This document shows positions 1 to 8,559 of a stretch of DNA of 64,000 nt, in pieces (position 1 is the first letter of the stretch; each line of letters begins with the position of its first letter). The position numbers and the translations under genes are program-made. Source of the stretch: Gammaproteobacteria bacterium (GTDB lineage Bacteria > Pseudomonadota > Gammaproteobacteria > Steroidobacterales > Foliamicaceae); the NCBI GenBank assembly GCA_028821145.1, contig JAPPHC010000021.1, positions 1-64,000 on the forward strand, read 5' to 3'. The notes under the pieces are model-generated. The model was not told the DNA's origin. It saw only the letters and a list, made by a program, of their open reading frames with translations, and searched no databases.

Positions 1-177
1 GACATGCTGTTCATCCGCGCCGACGGCAGCATCGCCAGCATCGCCACCGACACGCGGCCGCTGAGCCTCGAAACCATCCGCTCCGGCGAGCCGGTCTCCC
101 GCGTCCTGGAGCTGAAGGCCGGCTCGGTCAAGCGCTGGGGCGTAAAACCCGGGGACAGCCTGCTCTCGCCCTGGTGA
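1..177 (+). CDS. DUF192 (UPF0127) family protein, 3' end only
   Basis: The frame is open from the first base to a TGA at 175-177, giving the last 58 residues of a protein whose start lies outside the window. The fragment contains DMLFI near its start, PLSLETI in the middle and VLELKAG plus WGVKPGDSL near the end. These are the typical C-terminal elements of the small DUF192 fold, often exported in proteobacteria. The family has no firmly established biochemical role. The gene is convergent with the PhoD-like gene that ends four bases downstream. I am confident of the family but cannot judge the N-terminus or any signal peptide. Confidence 0.75.
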   Translation, partial: DMLFIRADGSIASIATDTRPLSLETIRSGEPVSRVLELKAGSVKRWGVKPGDSLLSPW

Positions 178-181
178 AGCG

Positions 182-2329
182 TCACGCCTTCAGCCCGTAC
201 AGGGGCTGTTCGCCTTCGACCTCGCCAACCACGACACCGGGCTCCCGGTCCTCCGGCCAGGCATCGACGTGGAGATTTACGCGGCGGCGAACGCCGGCTT
301 CCGCATTGCCGGCCAGATCCACCGGTTCGAACACCGAGACGTACTGAACGTCGCATCGATCCGGCGATATCCGCGCAACGAGGAAGCCGTGCGCGTCCGC
401 GTCCACGTAGTTCATGTACGGATTCACCTCGGGATCCGACGCCTGCAGAACTTCCTCCGGACCTGCTCCGCCGAACACGGCGTTGGCGGACGCGGCGCCG
501 TGCAGCATCCAGGCGTTTAGTGAAGGCATGATCGCCTGCTCGTAGCCCTGCGCGTTGCCGTCGAAGGTCACGAGCTTGCTGACTTCGGAATCGTGGGCGG
601 ACAGTTCCCTCTGGATGATCATCCGGCTGACCGCGCTGACCGCGCCTCCCGCGAACTCGGGCATTACGGCCACCGGTTCGTCGGCATCGAAGTCATCGCG
701 GATAACGCCGGCCAGGTGCGCGTGGCGGTCGCCGGTCAGTGAAACGACATTGGTGATCCGTTCGTCCCGGACAAAGGAGCAGATCTCCGTGCGTTCGACC
801 GGGTAGCCGTCCCAGCCGTCGGTCCAGAGCAGGCCGTTTTTGTGGCCGCCTTCGCGAAAACTGTCGTCGAAGCCATGGCGGATCAGGCCCACGTTCAAGC
901 CCATCAGCTTCCACCTGGCGCCGCTGTTCTTCAGGCCGCTCTTCAACCAGTCCTTCTGCCGCCGGCCAAGCATCGAGCCCATCGGCATGTCCTTGCGCGG
1001 GTTCGGCAAAGTCCTGCCGAGGTAAACCACTTCGTCCGGCGGATTGCCGCCGTTTGCGGTGCGGCCCGCGTTCAGGGTACGGATCAGCAACGGATCCACC
1101 GGCGCTTCCGGATAGGGGTGCCGCCCGATCGACAGCAGCTCCTGGGACAGCCCGCGCGGTCCCCGGTAGCTCCGGCCGTCGATCACGAACAGTTCCGCGA
1201 GATCACCCCATTTCAGCGAGCGATATATCGTCATCGAGTCGATCGCCGCGAGATTGTTGGGCTCATGGCTGAGATAGTGATCGTCAAAATCGCCCGCGGG
1301 CGTTGCGGTCACGTCAACCGGCGCGAAATCGCTCGCATGCGATGCCTGGCTGTCGCGGCCCCCGGCGCTCAGGGCCGCGGGGACGTATTCGAACCATGCC
1401 TGATTGGACGCGACCTTCAGTTCCGCGATGGACTGCTCCCGGTAGTAGCTCTGCCAGTAGTCGTTCAGCAGTTCATGGTCGTCCCAGATCTGCACGAACG
1501 GATACAGCGCCCTCGCCTCCTGCAGATCGGGGTCCGTCAGGTACCTCTTGTACAGCCAGCGATAGTCGTCCAGATCGACGGGCGCGATCCAGTTTCGCCC
1601 CGCCACTCGTCCGCCGGAAGGAAACGGCGCGCACCGGCGCACGCTCCCGTCGCGGTTCAAGAGTTTCAGGCGGTTGCCGTTGTGGTCCGGTTCCGCAATC
1701 GTGTCCGGTCCGCGGATCGATTCGTAGATGAAGTCGCCCACGTGCATCACAAAATCGATCCGGTCTTCGGGCCGCGCGGCGTTGTCGTCGAGAATCAGCC
1801 GTCGGTAAGCGGTGAAGTAGCCCTGTTCGTAGTCCTGGCAGGAAAAAACCGCGATGTTGAGCTGTCTTGTAGTTCCGACCGGCGCCGTCCGGGTCCTTCC
1901 CGTGCGGCTGGTTCCGCCGTCGGGGCCGATGAATCGGTAGTAGTAGAACCGGTCGGGCCCGAGGTCCGTGACCAGGACCCGGACCGTATGGTCCAGTTCG
2001 AGCAGTGCGGCAATTTCGGTCTCGGCGACAACGGAGTCAAATGACGGGTCCGTTGCGATCTGCGCGGTCAGACCGACGGCATCCGAACCCCCTTCCACCC
2101 GGGTCCAGATCACGACGGCGTCGGACTGGGGATCGGCCGAGGCAACGCCCTGCGGGAAAGAGAACCGCGACGGCTGGCCGCCCGGCCTGGCGCAGCCGCC
2201 CAGCGCCCCGGGGGACGCGCCGACCACGAAGCAGCCGGCCGCGGCCGAGAAATACCGGAGCAGATCGCGCCGCGAAATCACGGTTGCCGGTGCCGCTTGA
2301 CTGGTCGACACGGCGGGCTCAGGACCCAT
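182..2329 (-). CDS. PhoD-like alkaline phosphatase / phosphodiesterase, Tat-exported
   Basis: A 715-residue protein of the PhoD metallophosphatase family, which hydrolyses phosphomono- and diesters outside the cytoplasm using Fe and Ca ions. The N-terminus carries a twin-arginine signal (SRRDLL, residues 19-24), a hydrophobic stretch, and LGGC ending at Cys46, which could be a lipobox. Metal-binding blocks are HVGDFIYE (about 196-203), IWDDHE (281-286) and GDRHAH (533-538). The FSCQDYEQG block (162-170) precedes them, as in PhoD. It is longer than the usual 520-600 residues because of inserts between the blocks. The ATG overlaps the end of the upstream serine hydrolase gene by 11 bases, so the two are probably translated together. 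A second PhoD-like gene lies at 15303. Confidence 0.85.
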   Translation of the reverse strand: MGPEPAVSTSQAAPATVISRRDLLRYFSAAAGCFVVGASPGALGGCARPGGQPSRFSFPQGVASADPQSDAVVIWTRVEGGSDAVGLTAQIATDPSFDSVVAETEIAALLELDHTVRVLVTDLGPDRFYYYRFIGPDGGTSRTGRTRTAPVGTTRQLNIAVFSCQDYEQGYFTAYRRLILDDNAARPEDRIDFVMHVGDFIYESIRGPDTIAEPDHNGNRLKLLNRDGSVRRCAPFPSGGRVAGRNWIAPVDLDDYRWLYKRYLTDPDLQEARALYPFVQIWDDHELLNDYWQSYYREQSIAELKVASNQAWFEYVPAALSAGGRDSQASHASDFAPVDVTATPAGDFDDHYLSHEPNNLAAIDSMTIYRSLKWGDLAELFVIDGRSYRGPRGLSQELLSIGRHPYPEAPVDPLLIRTLNAGRTANGGNPPDEVVYLGRTLPNPRKDMPMGSMLGRRQKDWLKSGLKNSGARWKLMGLNVGLIRHGFDDSFREGGHKNGLLWTDGWDGYPVERTEICSFVRDERITNVVSLTGDRHAHLAGVIRDDFDADEPVAVMPEFAGGAVSAVSRMIIQRELSAHDSEVSKLVTFDGNAQGYEQAIMPSLNAWMLHGAASANAVFGGAGPEEVLQASDPEVNPYMNYVDADAHGFLVARISPDRCDVQYVSVFEPVDLAGNAEAGVRRRVNLHVDAWPEDREPGVVVGEVEGEQPLYGLKA

Positions 2330-5033
2330 TCAGGTGGTCGCGTATCTGCCGAAGCAGGTTGACCTGGTGCGCCCGGTCCGCATCGTCGAACGTGGTCGCC
2401 AGGAACACCGCGACCAGATCGTGCTCCTGATTCACGTAGATCAACTGTCCGAGTCCGCCCGACGCAAGCAGTTCGCCCTCGGAGTTGTCCAGCACGCGGA
2501 ACTGGTTATGGTAGAAGACCGCTGTTCCGAACCGGGCCAGTTCCTCTTCGTCGTTCATTGCCTGACGAACGCCGTCATTGCCCGCGATCGTCCGCCGGAT
2601 CCACGACCGGGGAACGATCTGCCGGCCGAGGAAATGCCCGTCGCCTTCGATCACGAGTCCGAGCCGGGCAAGATCGCGCAAGGCGGCGCCTATCCCGGCG
2701 CTTGCGAATCCATGACCGGCAGGATCGACAATGACGATGGCGTCGCGCTCGGCACCCAGCCTGGACCAGAGCTTCTCCGCCAGGACCTCCTGCCAGTTGC
2801 GCCGGTAGGCGCGCGAGATCGACCAGGCGACGATCTCCGTATTCACAGGCGAGTAGAAGAAACTTCTGCCGTGTTCGCCATTCGCAGGAACCGTGGCGGC
2901 CAGCTCCAGCGTATTGCGATACGGAAATTCCTCGAAGCGGCGATGGAATCCTCCCGCCATGAAGTTGAGGAGCCGATAGGAACGCGGATCGTCCCAGCTC
3001 ATCGGTGCCTCCACGCCCAACGCCATATCGAGGGCGTGCTGCAGACTGGCGTTCGCCACGCCGGCCCCCGCCAGTTCGGGCAAGACGTCGCCGAGAGGCC
3101 GCTCAAGGTCCAGGCGGCCTTCCGCCTGGGCGATTCCGGCGAGCAGCCCGACGAACGACTTGGACACCGAATTGAGTTGATGGCGCGCATCCGGCGCAAA
3201 GCCGTTGTAGTAGAGCTCGGCCAGGATCGCACCCTCACGGACCAGGATGAAGCCGTCCGTGCCGATCGCGGCCAGGATCTCCTTCAGTGGCGCGGGTTCA
3301 CCGTTTTTTCCGGCGAATGAAGCCGTCGCGAGCGTGCAGTCGCCATAGGGAAGTGCGCTGACGGGCCCTTCGCCGCGGCTGATGGGATCGACTCTCAGAA
3401 TCTTCGACACGTTCTGGTGTGACCACAGCACCTGTTCGTAGTCCCGGGCCCAGGCGAGTCCGTCCGTAACGATCCGGTCCGGTGCGACCGGCACGCCCCG
3501 CATGTAGTGCGATCGGTTCGTGGGTTCGAGTCGTTCCGGCCCGCAAGTCGCGGCCTGCGGCTTGGTGGCGCTTCGATCCCGCCCTGAGCTTGCCTCCGCC
3601 TCGTGGGAGACGCATGAAGTCATCCTGACGCTTGGCGGCGACTCCTGTCGCCGACACTCCCACGAGGCGGAGGCAAGCTCAGGGCTTCCGGTGGCGTGGC
3701 GCCGTTCGAGCGATGCGTCGATTTGCCGGATCAGATCGACCTGAAAATTGCGCAACGGCCTGGACGGGGTCACCGCCAGAAACACGGCGACGACATTCGA
3801 CTCCATGTTCACGTAGATGCGTTGCCCCATGTGCCCCTGGGCGACGAACTCGCCGCGCTCGCCGTTCAGCACCCTGAAATGGTTGCGGTAGAAGGCGACG
3901 TGGGGCCGCTTCGCCGCTTCCTCGGAAGCCTGCCAGGCGGCCAGCGCCCCGGCGTCGCCCGCGCGCACGTCAAGCAACCAGTCCGCGGGCAGGATCTGCT
4001 CGCCGTTCAAACGGCCTTCCTGCTCCAGCATCAGGCCGAAGCGCGCGAAATCGCGAAGCGTGGCGCTGAATCCGGCCGTGGCGAAACCGTGCCCTCCGGG
4101 GTCGACCGTGATCAGAGCGTCATGCTCGGCGCCCAGCCTGGACCAGATGCGCTCGGCGAACGCCTCCTGCCAGTTCCTTCCTTCCAGCCTCGAGATGATC
4201 CAGCCGAGCGTTTCGGTGTTGCCCGGGTTGTACAGGCCGGCTTCGCCATGCCTTCCGGCCTTCTCCACCGACTGCAGAAACTCGAGCGTGTTCGGATAAG
4301 GAAAATCGGCGGGCCGCGACTGAAAACCACCGGCTTTGGAATTGAGATCCACCTGTGAGGTGGGATCCGCCCGGTCGTGATTCCAGACCACGTTCGTGGT
4401 CATATCCAGTACCTGGCGAATGGTCGCGTCGCCGTAACCGGAACCCGCCAGTTCCGGCAGGTAATGCGCGACCGTCTGGGCCAGGTCCACGCGGCCTTCG
4501 TGAACCAGGATGCCCATCAGCGAGCCCACCAGCGACTTGGTGACCGAGAACCCGATGTGGCGGCGGGTCGGCCCGAAACCGTTGAAGTAGACCTCGGTCT
4601 GCACGACGCCGTCTTTCAGAAGAATGAACCCGTCGATTCCCATGCCCTTGAGAATCTGCTGCAGCGGCGCGCGGTTCGAATCCGGCGCCGTGAACGACTG
4701 CTGCAGCAGACCGGTCCATTCGTAGGCCAGCGGTAGAACCGGCCCGGTGCCCCGGCTGACAAATTCCGTCGGCAGGATCTTGCTTATGTTCTGGAAGGAC
4801 CACTTGCCCTTTTCCGGGTCGAGCGCCCAGGAGTGATCGCTGTCAATGAGCCCGTCGGGCGGCGGCGGAAATCCGCGCATGTAATCCGTCTGGTACTCGC
4901 GCTCGACGATCACGTACGGCGGATCGCCAGGCGGGTCTTCCCGAGGGACTTCGCAAGAGGCCAGCGGCAAGGCCGCGCCGATCAGCAAGGCGATCCCGGC
5001 GCCGACGCTCTTGCCGTATGTGTCAGGCCGCAT
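2319..5033 (-). CDS. tandem double-domain serine hydrolase (beta-lactamase/class C-like), lipoprotein
   Basis: A 904-residue protein with two complete beta-lactamase-family serine hydrolase domains. Residues 1-27 form a lipoprotein signal (LASC, Cys27). Domain 1 (about 48-445) has the catalytic SVTK at 163-166, a YNPGNTE block near 268 and HGFATAGFSATLRDFARFG near 315. Domain 2 (about 510-904) repeats the layout with SVSK at 622-625, YSPVNTE and HGFASAG. Both begin with YMRG and share NxSKIL, so they arose by duplication. Residues 450-484 between them are encoded by a palindromic repeat element (3581-3685). A QAATC stretch after it (494-498) resembles the tail of a lost second lipoprotein signal. 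The real substrate (ester, amide or peptide) is unknown. An AGGA lies just before the ATG. Confidence 0.82.
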   Translation of the reverse strand: MRPDTYGKSVGAGIALLIGAALPLASCEVPREDPPGDPPYVIVEREYQTDYMRGFPPPPDGLIDSDHSWALDPEKGKWSFQNISKILPTEFVSRGTGPVLPLAYEWTGLLQQSFTAPDSNRAPLQQILKGMGIDGFILLKDGVVQTEVYFNGFGPTRRHIGFSVTKSLVGSLMGILVHEGRVDLAQTVAHYLPELAGSGYGDATIRQVLDMTTNVVWNHDRADPTSQVDLNSKAGGFQSRPADFPYPNTLEFLQSVEKAGRHGEAGLYNPGNTETLGWIISRLEGRNWQEAFAERIWSRLGAEHDALITVDPGGHGFATAGFSATLRDFARFGLMLEQEGRLNGEQILPADWLLDVRAGDAGALAAWQASEEAAKRPHVAFYRNHFRVLNGERGEFVAQGHMGQRIYVNMESNVVAVFLAVTPSRPLRNFQVDLIRQIDASLERRHATGSPELASASWECRRQESPPSVRMTSCVSHEAEASSGRDRSATKPQAATCGPERLEPTNRSHYMRGVPVAPDRIVTDGLAWARDYEQVLWSHQNVSKILRVDPISRGEGPVSALPYGDCTLATASFAGKNGEPAPLKEILAAIGTDGFILVREGAILAELYYNGFAPDARHQLNSVSKSFVGLLAGIAQAEGRLDLERPLGDVLPELAGAGVANASLQHALDMALGVEAPMSWDDPRSYRLLNFMAGGFHRRFEEFPYRNTLELAATVPANGEHGRSFFYSPVNTEIVAWSISRAYRRNWQEVLAEKLWSRLGAERDAIVIVDPAGHGFASAGIGAALRDLARLGLVIEGDGHFLGRQIVPRSWIRRTIAGNDGVRQAMNDEEELARFGTAVFYHNQFRVLDNSEGELLASGGLGQLIYVNQEHDLVAVFLATTFDDADRAHQVNLLRQIRDHLNGS
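3581..3685 (-). repeat. palindromic element A, inside a coding region
   Basis: A perfect 29-bp inverted repeat (3581-3609 and 3657-3685) encloses a 47-base centre. Read on the minus strand, the centre begins TGTCGG, contains a 7-bp hairpin (CGGCGAC, loop AGGA, GTCGCCG) and ends TTCATGCGT, as in other copies. The element is in frame with the serine hydrolase gene and encodes its inter-domain linker. The sequence GGGATCGAAGCG follows the element on the minus strand, and the same 12 bases flank element D. Confidence 0.9.
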
Positions 5034-5065
5034 TGTCCTGGTGCCGTGTCACGGCTGCATTGTCG

Positions 5066-5106
5066 CAAAAAAAGCGGGTACGGCGACCTTGCATCGCCGT
5101 ACCCGC
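5066..5106 (-). terminator. intrinsic terminator after the TonB-dependent receptor gene
   Basis: On the minus strand, a 13-bp perfect stem (5106-5094 with 5086-5074) and a 7-base loop are followed at once by seven T residues (A run at 5067-5073 on the plus strand). This lies 18 bases past the receptor stop codon and separates it from the serine hydrolase gene downstream. Confidence 0.9.
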
Positions 5107-5123
5107 CGTTTACGAATGTAGCC

Positions 5124-7385
5124 TCAGAATGCGGCGGTGGCCCGCAGTCCCCACTCCGCCGGTCTGCCGCGTTGGCGCCAGTTGGCGCCCACGACCCGGC
5201 TGTTCACGAACCCGTTCATCGCGTACACCTCGTCGGTCACGTTGCGGCCGAAGGCCGTGAGCGACCAACGCTCGAATTCGTAGGTGGCGCTCACATTCAA
5301 TAGACCGTAGGAATCCTCTCCATCGCGCTCATCGACTGCGCCGGTTGCGTCCCACAGCAATTCGTCACGCCAGGAGTAGTCCGCCCTGAGTCGCAACTCG
5401 CGGCCGTTCGCCAGCGGAGCGGAATAAACCGCCGACAGCGAATACGAGAGCTCCGGGGCGAACGGCAGCGCTTCGCCCGCAACCAGAAGAACGTCATCGC
5501 GAACTTCGTCGATCACGTCCTCGTTGTACTTCGTGTCGAGGAATGCGACGCTTGCCTGGATGACGAATCTGTCGCTCGCGAGCGCCGTAAGCTCGGCCTC
5601 CAGTCCGCTGGCCTCGGCGCTGCCGGCGTTGAAGAACGTGCGGACCTGGGATCCGGTGTTCTCATCGAAGAGAGTGGTGCGGACCTGGAGGTCCTCGTAA
5701 TCCATGAAGAAGGCCGCCAGATTGGCCCGAACCCGGCCGTCCGCCCAATCCGCCTTGAGACCCACTTCGTACGACCAGAGCGTCTCTTCGTTGAACGGCA
5801 GCAGCAAACTGTTGCCTTCGCTGTCTTCCAGCACGTCGTCACCGATGCCTCCGGACTTGAACGCTTGCGCAGCCGTGAAATACATCATGGCCGCGTCGTT
5901 GAGGTCGTATTCCAGCGAAACCCGGGGGGAGGTGTTGGACCAGTCGCCCTTTGCCGATGCGCTGGCGGTTGACGGCCTCGTGCTGCGCCCGCGGGTCTCC
6001 GAGCTGAATTGCGACTTCTCCTCGTTCATGTAACGAAGGCCGAGCGTTGCCCGCGCCCGTTCGGTCAGGGAATAAGTGCCGCTGGCGTAGAAGGCGTAGC
6101 TGTCCAGATCCTGCTCAATCCGGTTCCCGGTGTTGTAGTCCCGAATGCGTGGCACAACCCCGACGAATGGAATGGCCGAATTGGAGTTGCCGGCCGCCGC
6201 ATTGAATTCCAGCTCGTCGCGCAGGTAGTAGACGCCGGCCGTCAGGTTCAGCCGGTCCTCCATGTAAACGCCGTTCAGCTGAAGTTCCTGGCTGAACGCC
6301 TTGCCGTCCAGCCAGCGCCGGTTGTTCGACACCTCCAGGACCGATCCATCGGCGTCGAAGCCATCCGACGTTTCGTAGGTCTTGTACGAGGTAAGCGCAA
6401 CGAGCGATGTCGCACCGAACTCAAATTCCAGCCGGCTGGAGAGGGTTTCCTGGTTGGTCTTGTTGCGGGCCAGCGGGTCGGTGGCATTCGAACGGAATGG
6501 GTCGGTGGCAATGAATGACTCGTCGTAGCGGGGCCCCGGAATATGACCCCCGTCCACCAGCGCGTTGTATTGCGCCGGGAGCCGCGCGCGCGGGTTGACC
6601 CAGAGGTGGAAAATCGGAGACCCGTTGGAGTCCGTGCGCATCTGGTCGGCGCTCAGCAACCAGGTCGCCGTATCCGAGAGGTTCCAGAGTGCGGTGAGGC
6701 GAAAGCCCGTATTCTCCTGACTTCCGAAGTCCTGGTCGTTCGGTGTTTCCACGTAGCCGTCGGCATTTCGCGAAGCGGCCGACAACTGCAGCGCCAACTG
6801 ATCCTGTATCAGCGGAATATTCACCGAAGCCCTGGCATCGATTCGGTTGAAACTGCCGACGACAGCCGACACTTCACCGCCTGTTTCGGCCGTGCTCGGA
6901 CGCCTTGAGATCACGTTGATCGCGCCGCCCAGCGCGTTCTTGCCGTACAGCGTCCCTTGCGGTCCCCGCAATACTTCTATGCGCTCGACGTCGAGCAAGT
7001 CGAACAGGCCGCCCCAGACGTTGGTCCGGTAGATTCCGTCCACATAGGTGCCAACGCCCTGGTCAAGATTGACTCGGTTCGATGTCTGCCCGATTCCCCG
7101 GATAAACACGATCGCGTTCTGCGCGCCGGTGCCCGACGTTCCGATGTGCAGGTTGGGCGTTGACTCCGCGATGCTGAACAGGTTGCTGATCGTACGATCC
7201 GCGAGTTCCGCGCTCGTGAATGCCGTTACGGCGACAGGAACATCCTGAAGGCTTTGCTCGCGTTTCTGGGCCGTGACGATGATCTCTTCAAGCTCCGCCT
7301 GAGCCGATGCGGTCTGCATCGCGGCCAATCCCAGGAGCAAGACGCCAACGGTTCCGAACAGCTTGGATTCCGTCGAATGACGCAT
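5124..7385 (-). CDS. TonB-dependent outer membrane receptor
   Basis: A 753-residue outer-membrane receptor that imports a substrate with energy from TonB. Residues 1-28 are a signal peptide ending ASA. EEIIVTAQKR (33-42) is the N-terminal motif typical of this class. The plug domain follows, with FIRGIGQTSN, DGIYRT, DVERIEVLRGPQGTLYGKN and GAINVISRRP. The remaining 550 residues look like a beta barrel with alternating polar and hydrophobic residues, and the protein ends in Phe as expected for barrel assembly. It is transcribed divergently from the GntR regulator at 7521. A promoter with a flanking inverted repeat lies between them, so it probably feeds the nearby C4-acid catabolic genes. The ligand cannot be read from sequence. 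Confidence 0.92.
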   Translation of the reverse strand: MRHSTESKLFGTVGVLLLGLAAMQTASAQAELEEIIVTAQKREQSLQDVPVAVTAFTSAELADRTISNLFSIAESTPNLHIGTSGTGAQNAIVFIRGIGQTSNRVNLDQGVGTYVDGIYRTNVWGGLFDLLDVERIEVLRGPQGTLYGKNALGGAINVISRRPSTAETGGEVSAVVGSFNRIDARASVNIPLIQDQLALQLSAASRNADGYVETPNDQDFGSQENTGFRLTALWNLSDTATWLLSADQMRTDSNGSPIFHLWVNPRARLPAQYNALVDGGHIPGPRYDESFIATDPFRSNATDPLARNKTNQETLSSRLEFEFGATSLVALTSYKTYETSDGFDADGSVLEVSNNRRWLDGKAFSQELQLNGVYMEDRLNLTAGVYYLRDELEFNAAAGNSNSAIPFVGVVPRIRDYNTGNRIEQDLDSYAFYASGTYSLTERARATLGLRYMNEEKSQFSSETRGRSTRPSTASASAKGDWSNTSPRVSLEYDLNDAAMMYFTAAQAFKSGGIGDDVLEDSEGNSLLLPFNEETLWSYEVGLKADWADGRVRANLAAFFMDYEDLQVRTTLFDENTGSQVRTFFNAGSAEASGLEAELTALASDRFVIQASVAFLDTKYNEDVIDEVRDDVLLVAGEALPFAPELSYSLSAVYSAPLANGRELRLRADYSWRDELLWDATGAVDERDGEDSYGLLNVSATYEFERWSLTAFGRNVTDEVYAMNGFVNSRVVGANWRQRGRPAEWGLRATAAF

Positions 7386-7406
7386 GATTTTGTCCCCAAT
7401 AGCGTT

Positions 7407-7443
7407 TTGGATTATTCTAATGCAAAATCCAATCCTTACACAA
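7407..7443 (-). promoter_or_regulatory. receptor promoter with GntR-type operator candidate
   Basis: On the minus strand a -35 TTGTGT (7443-7438) and a -10 TAGAAT (7419-7414) are separated by 18 bases. An inverted repeat TTGGATT / AATCCAA (7407-7413 and 7426-7432) brackets the -10 box. Bound protein there would block polymerase. The adjacent GntR regulator is the obvious candidate ligand, by inference only. Confidence 0.5.
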
Positions 7444-7520
7444 TAGAAGCGAATTGGTACACTGAACTTTGTATTATCTTGCCAATCGGCTCAATTCATG
7501 AATGGTGCTAGTATTCCGGC

Positions 7521-8435
7521 ATGGCTGAACTGAGAAACGGGGACCTAGCGCGCAGGACGGCGCACGAGATTCTGGTCATGATCCAATCCGGCGACATCAA
7601 GCCGGGCGACCACCTCCGATCACAGTTGCTGGCGGACAAATTCGGCGTTTCCCGGTCGCCCGTGCGCGACGCCATGCACCTGCTGTCCGACAAGGGCGTT
7701 CTCGAACAGCGCAGGAACCGCGGCTTTTTCGCGACCGATAAAGGACCAGGCCGGATAGCGAAACTGGTGCAGGCTTCTTCGCAGAACCTTGAAGACCAGG
7801 ATGTCTATCGACGGATCGCCGAGGACTGGCTGACCGACGCGATCGACGAAGAAGTCACGGAGCTTTTCCTGCAAACGCGCTACGACCTGACCAAGGCGGA
7901 GTTGAAGGACATCCTGCTTCGCGCCACGCGGGAAGGCTGGGCGGAACGCAAGAAGGGATACGGTTGGCGGTTCCTTCCGGTAGCGAAGACGCCGGAGGCG
8001 TTCGAGCAGATCTATCGCCTTCGCATGACGATCGAACCCGCCGCGATCCTCGAGCCCACTTTTACCCCCGACCGAAAACGATTGACGGAACTGCGCGACG
8101 ACCAGCAACGACTATTGGATACCGACGTCGAGAAGCTGCGCCTGGAACGCCTTCTGAACACCGGTTCCGACTTTCACGAAAGTCTCATTCAGCTGTCCGG
8201 CAACCCCTTCTTCCACATGTCGCTGGTCCGGGCCAATCGCATGCGCCGACTTCTCGAGTACCGGGCGAAACTGGACGCGGACAGGCTCTATTCGCAGTGC
8301 AGGCAGCACATCGAGATCATTGACCTGTTGGCCGCGGGCGAACTCATCGAAGCGTCCTATGCGCTGAAGAAGCACCTGCAGGGAGCGCTGGCCAAGAAGA
8401 CGCGGTCGAGCAGACCGGACCTGGTCGACTTCTAG
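7521..8435 (+). CDS. GntR-family regulator with FCD-like C-terminal domain
   Basis: A 304-residue transcription regulator. Residues 1-75 form the GntR winged helix-turn-helix, with the signature PGDHLRSQLLADKFGVSRSP followed by VRDAMHLLSDKGVLEQ. Residues about 95-153 look like a second winged-helix segment (LTKAELKDILLRATREGW, then a basic wing with RKKGYGWRFLP). The C-terminal half (about 160-300) is an all-helical FCD-type ligand domain, which in FadR/FCD regulators binds organic acids. It stands between the receptor gene and the TctABC transporter genes, so it probably senses the transported acid and controls both. No good ribosome binding site is visible before the ATG. The extra winged-helix is longer than the common 220-250-residue FCD layout. 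Confidence 0.85.
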   Translation: MAELRNGDLARRTAHEILVMIQSGDIKPGDHLRSQLLADKFGVSRSPVRDAMHLLSDKGVLEQRRNRGFFATDKGPGRIAKLVQASSQNLEDQDVYRRIAEDWLTDAIDEEVTELFLQTRYDLTKAELKDILLRATREGWAERKKGYGWRFLPVAKTPEAFEQIYRLRMTIEPAAILEPTFTPDRKRLTELRDDQQRLLDTDVEKLRLERLLNTGSDFHESLIQLSGNPFFHMSLVRANRMRRLLEYRAKLDADRLYSQCRQHIEIIDLLAAGELIEASYALKKHLQGALAKKTRSSRPDLVDF

Positions 8436-8453
8436 CGGGAAACGCCGGCTAAA

Positions 8454-8552
8454 GCCCTTCGTTTGTCCCCCTCCTCGTGGGAGCGTTGGAGCAGGACAGC
8501 GAGAATCGAGCCAGGATGGCGCCTCCAACGAGGAGGGGGACGAACGAAGGGC
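8454..8552 (+). repeat. palindromic element B, between convergent genes
   Basis: Arms 8454-8483 and 8523-8552 (30 bp, two mismatches, one of them a possible G-U pair in RNA) enclose a 39-base centre starting CGTTGGAGCAGGACAGCGAG. The centre is almost identical to that of element D read on the minus strand. The element fills the gap between the GntR stop (8435) and the tctA stop (8560). It has no T tract, so it is not a standard intrinsic terminator. Confidence 0.88.
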
Positions 8553-8559
8553 GGAAGGG

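Noticed and set aside
3581-3685. Treating the double serine hydrolase as a frameshifted pair or pseudogene
   Set aside because: The frame is continuous, both domains keep their catalytic SxxK motifs, and the lipoprotein signal is intact.
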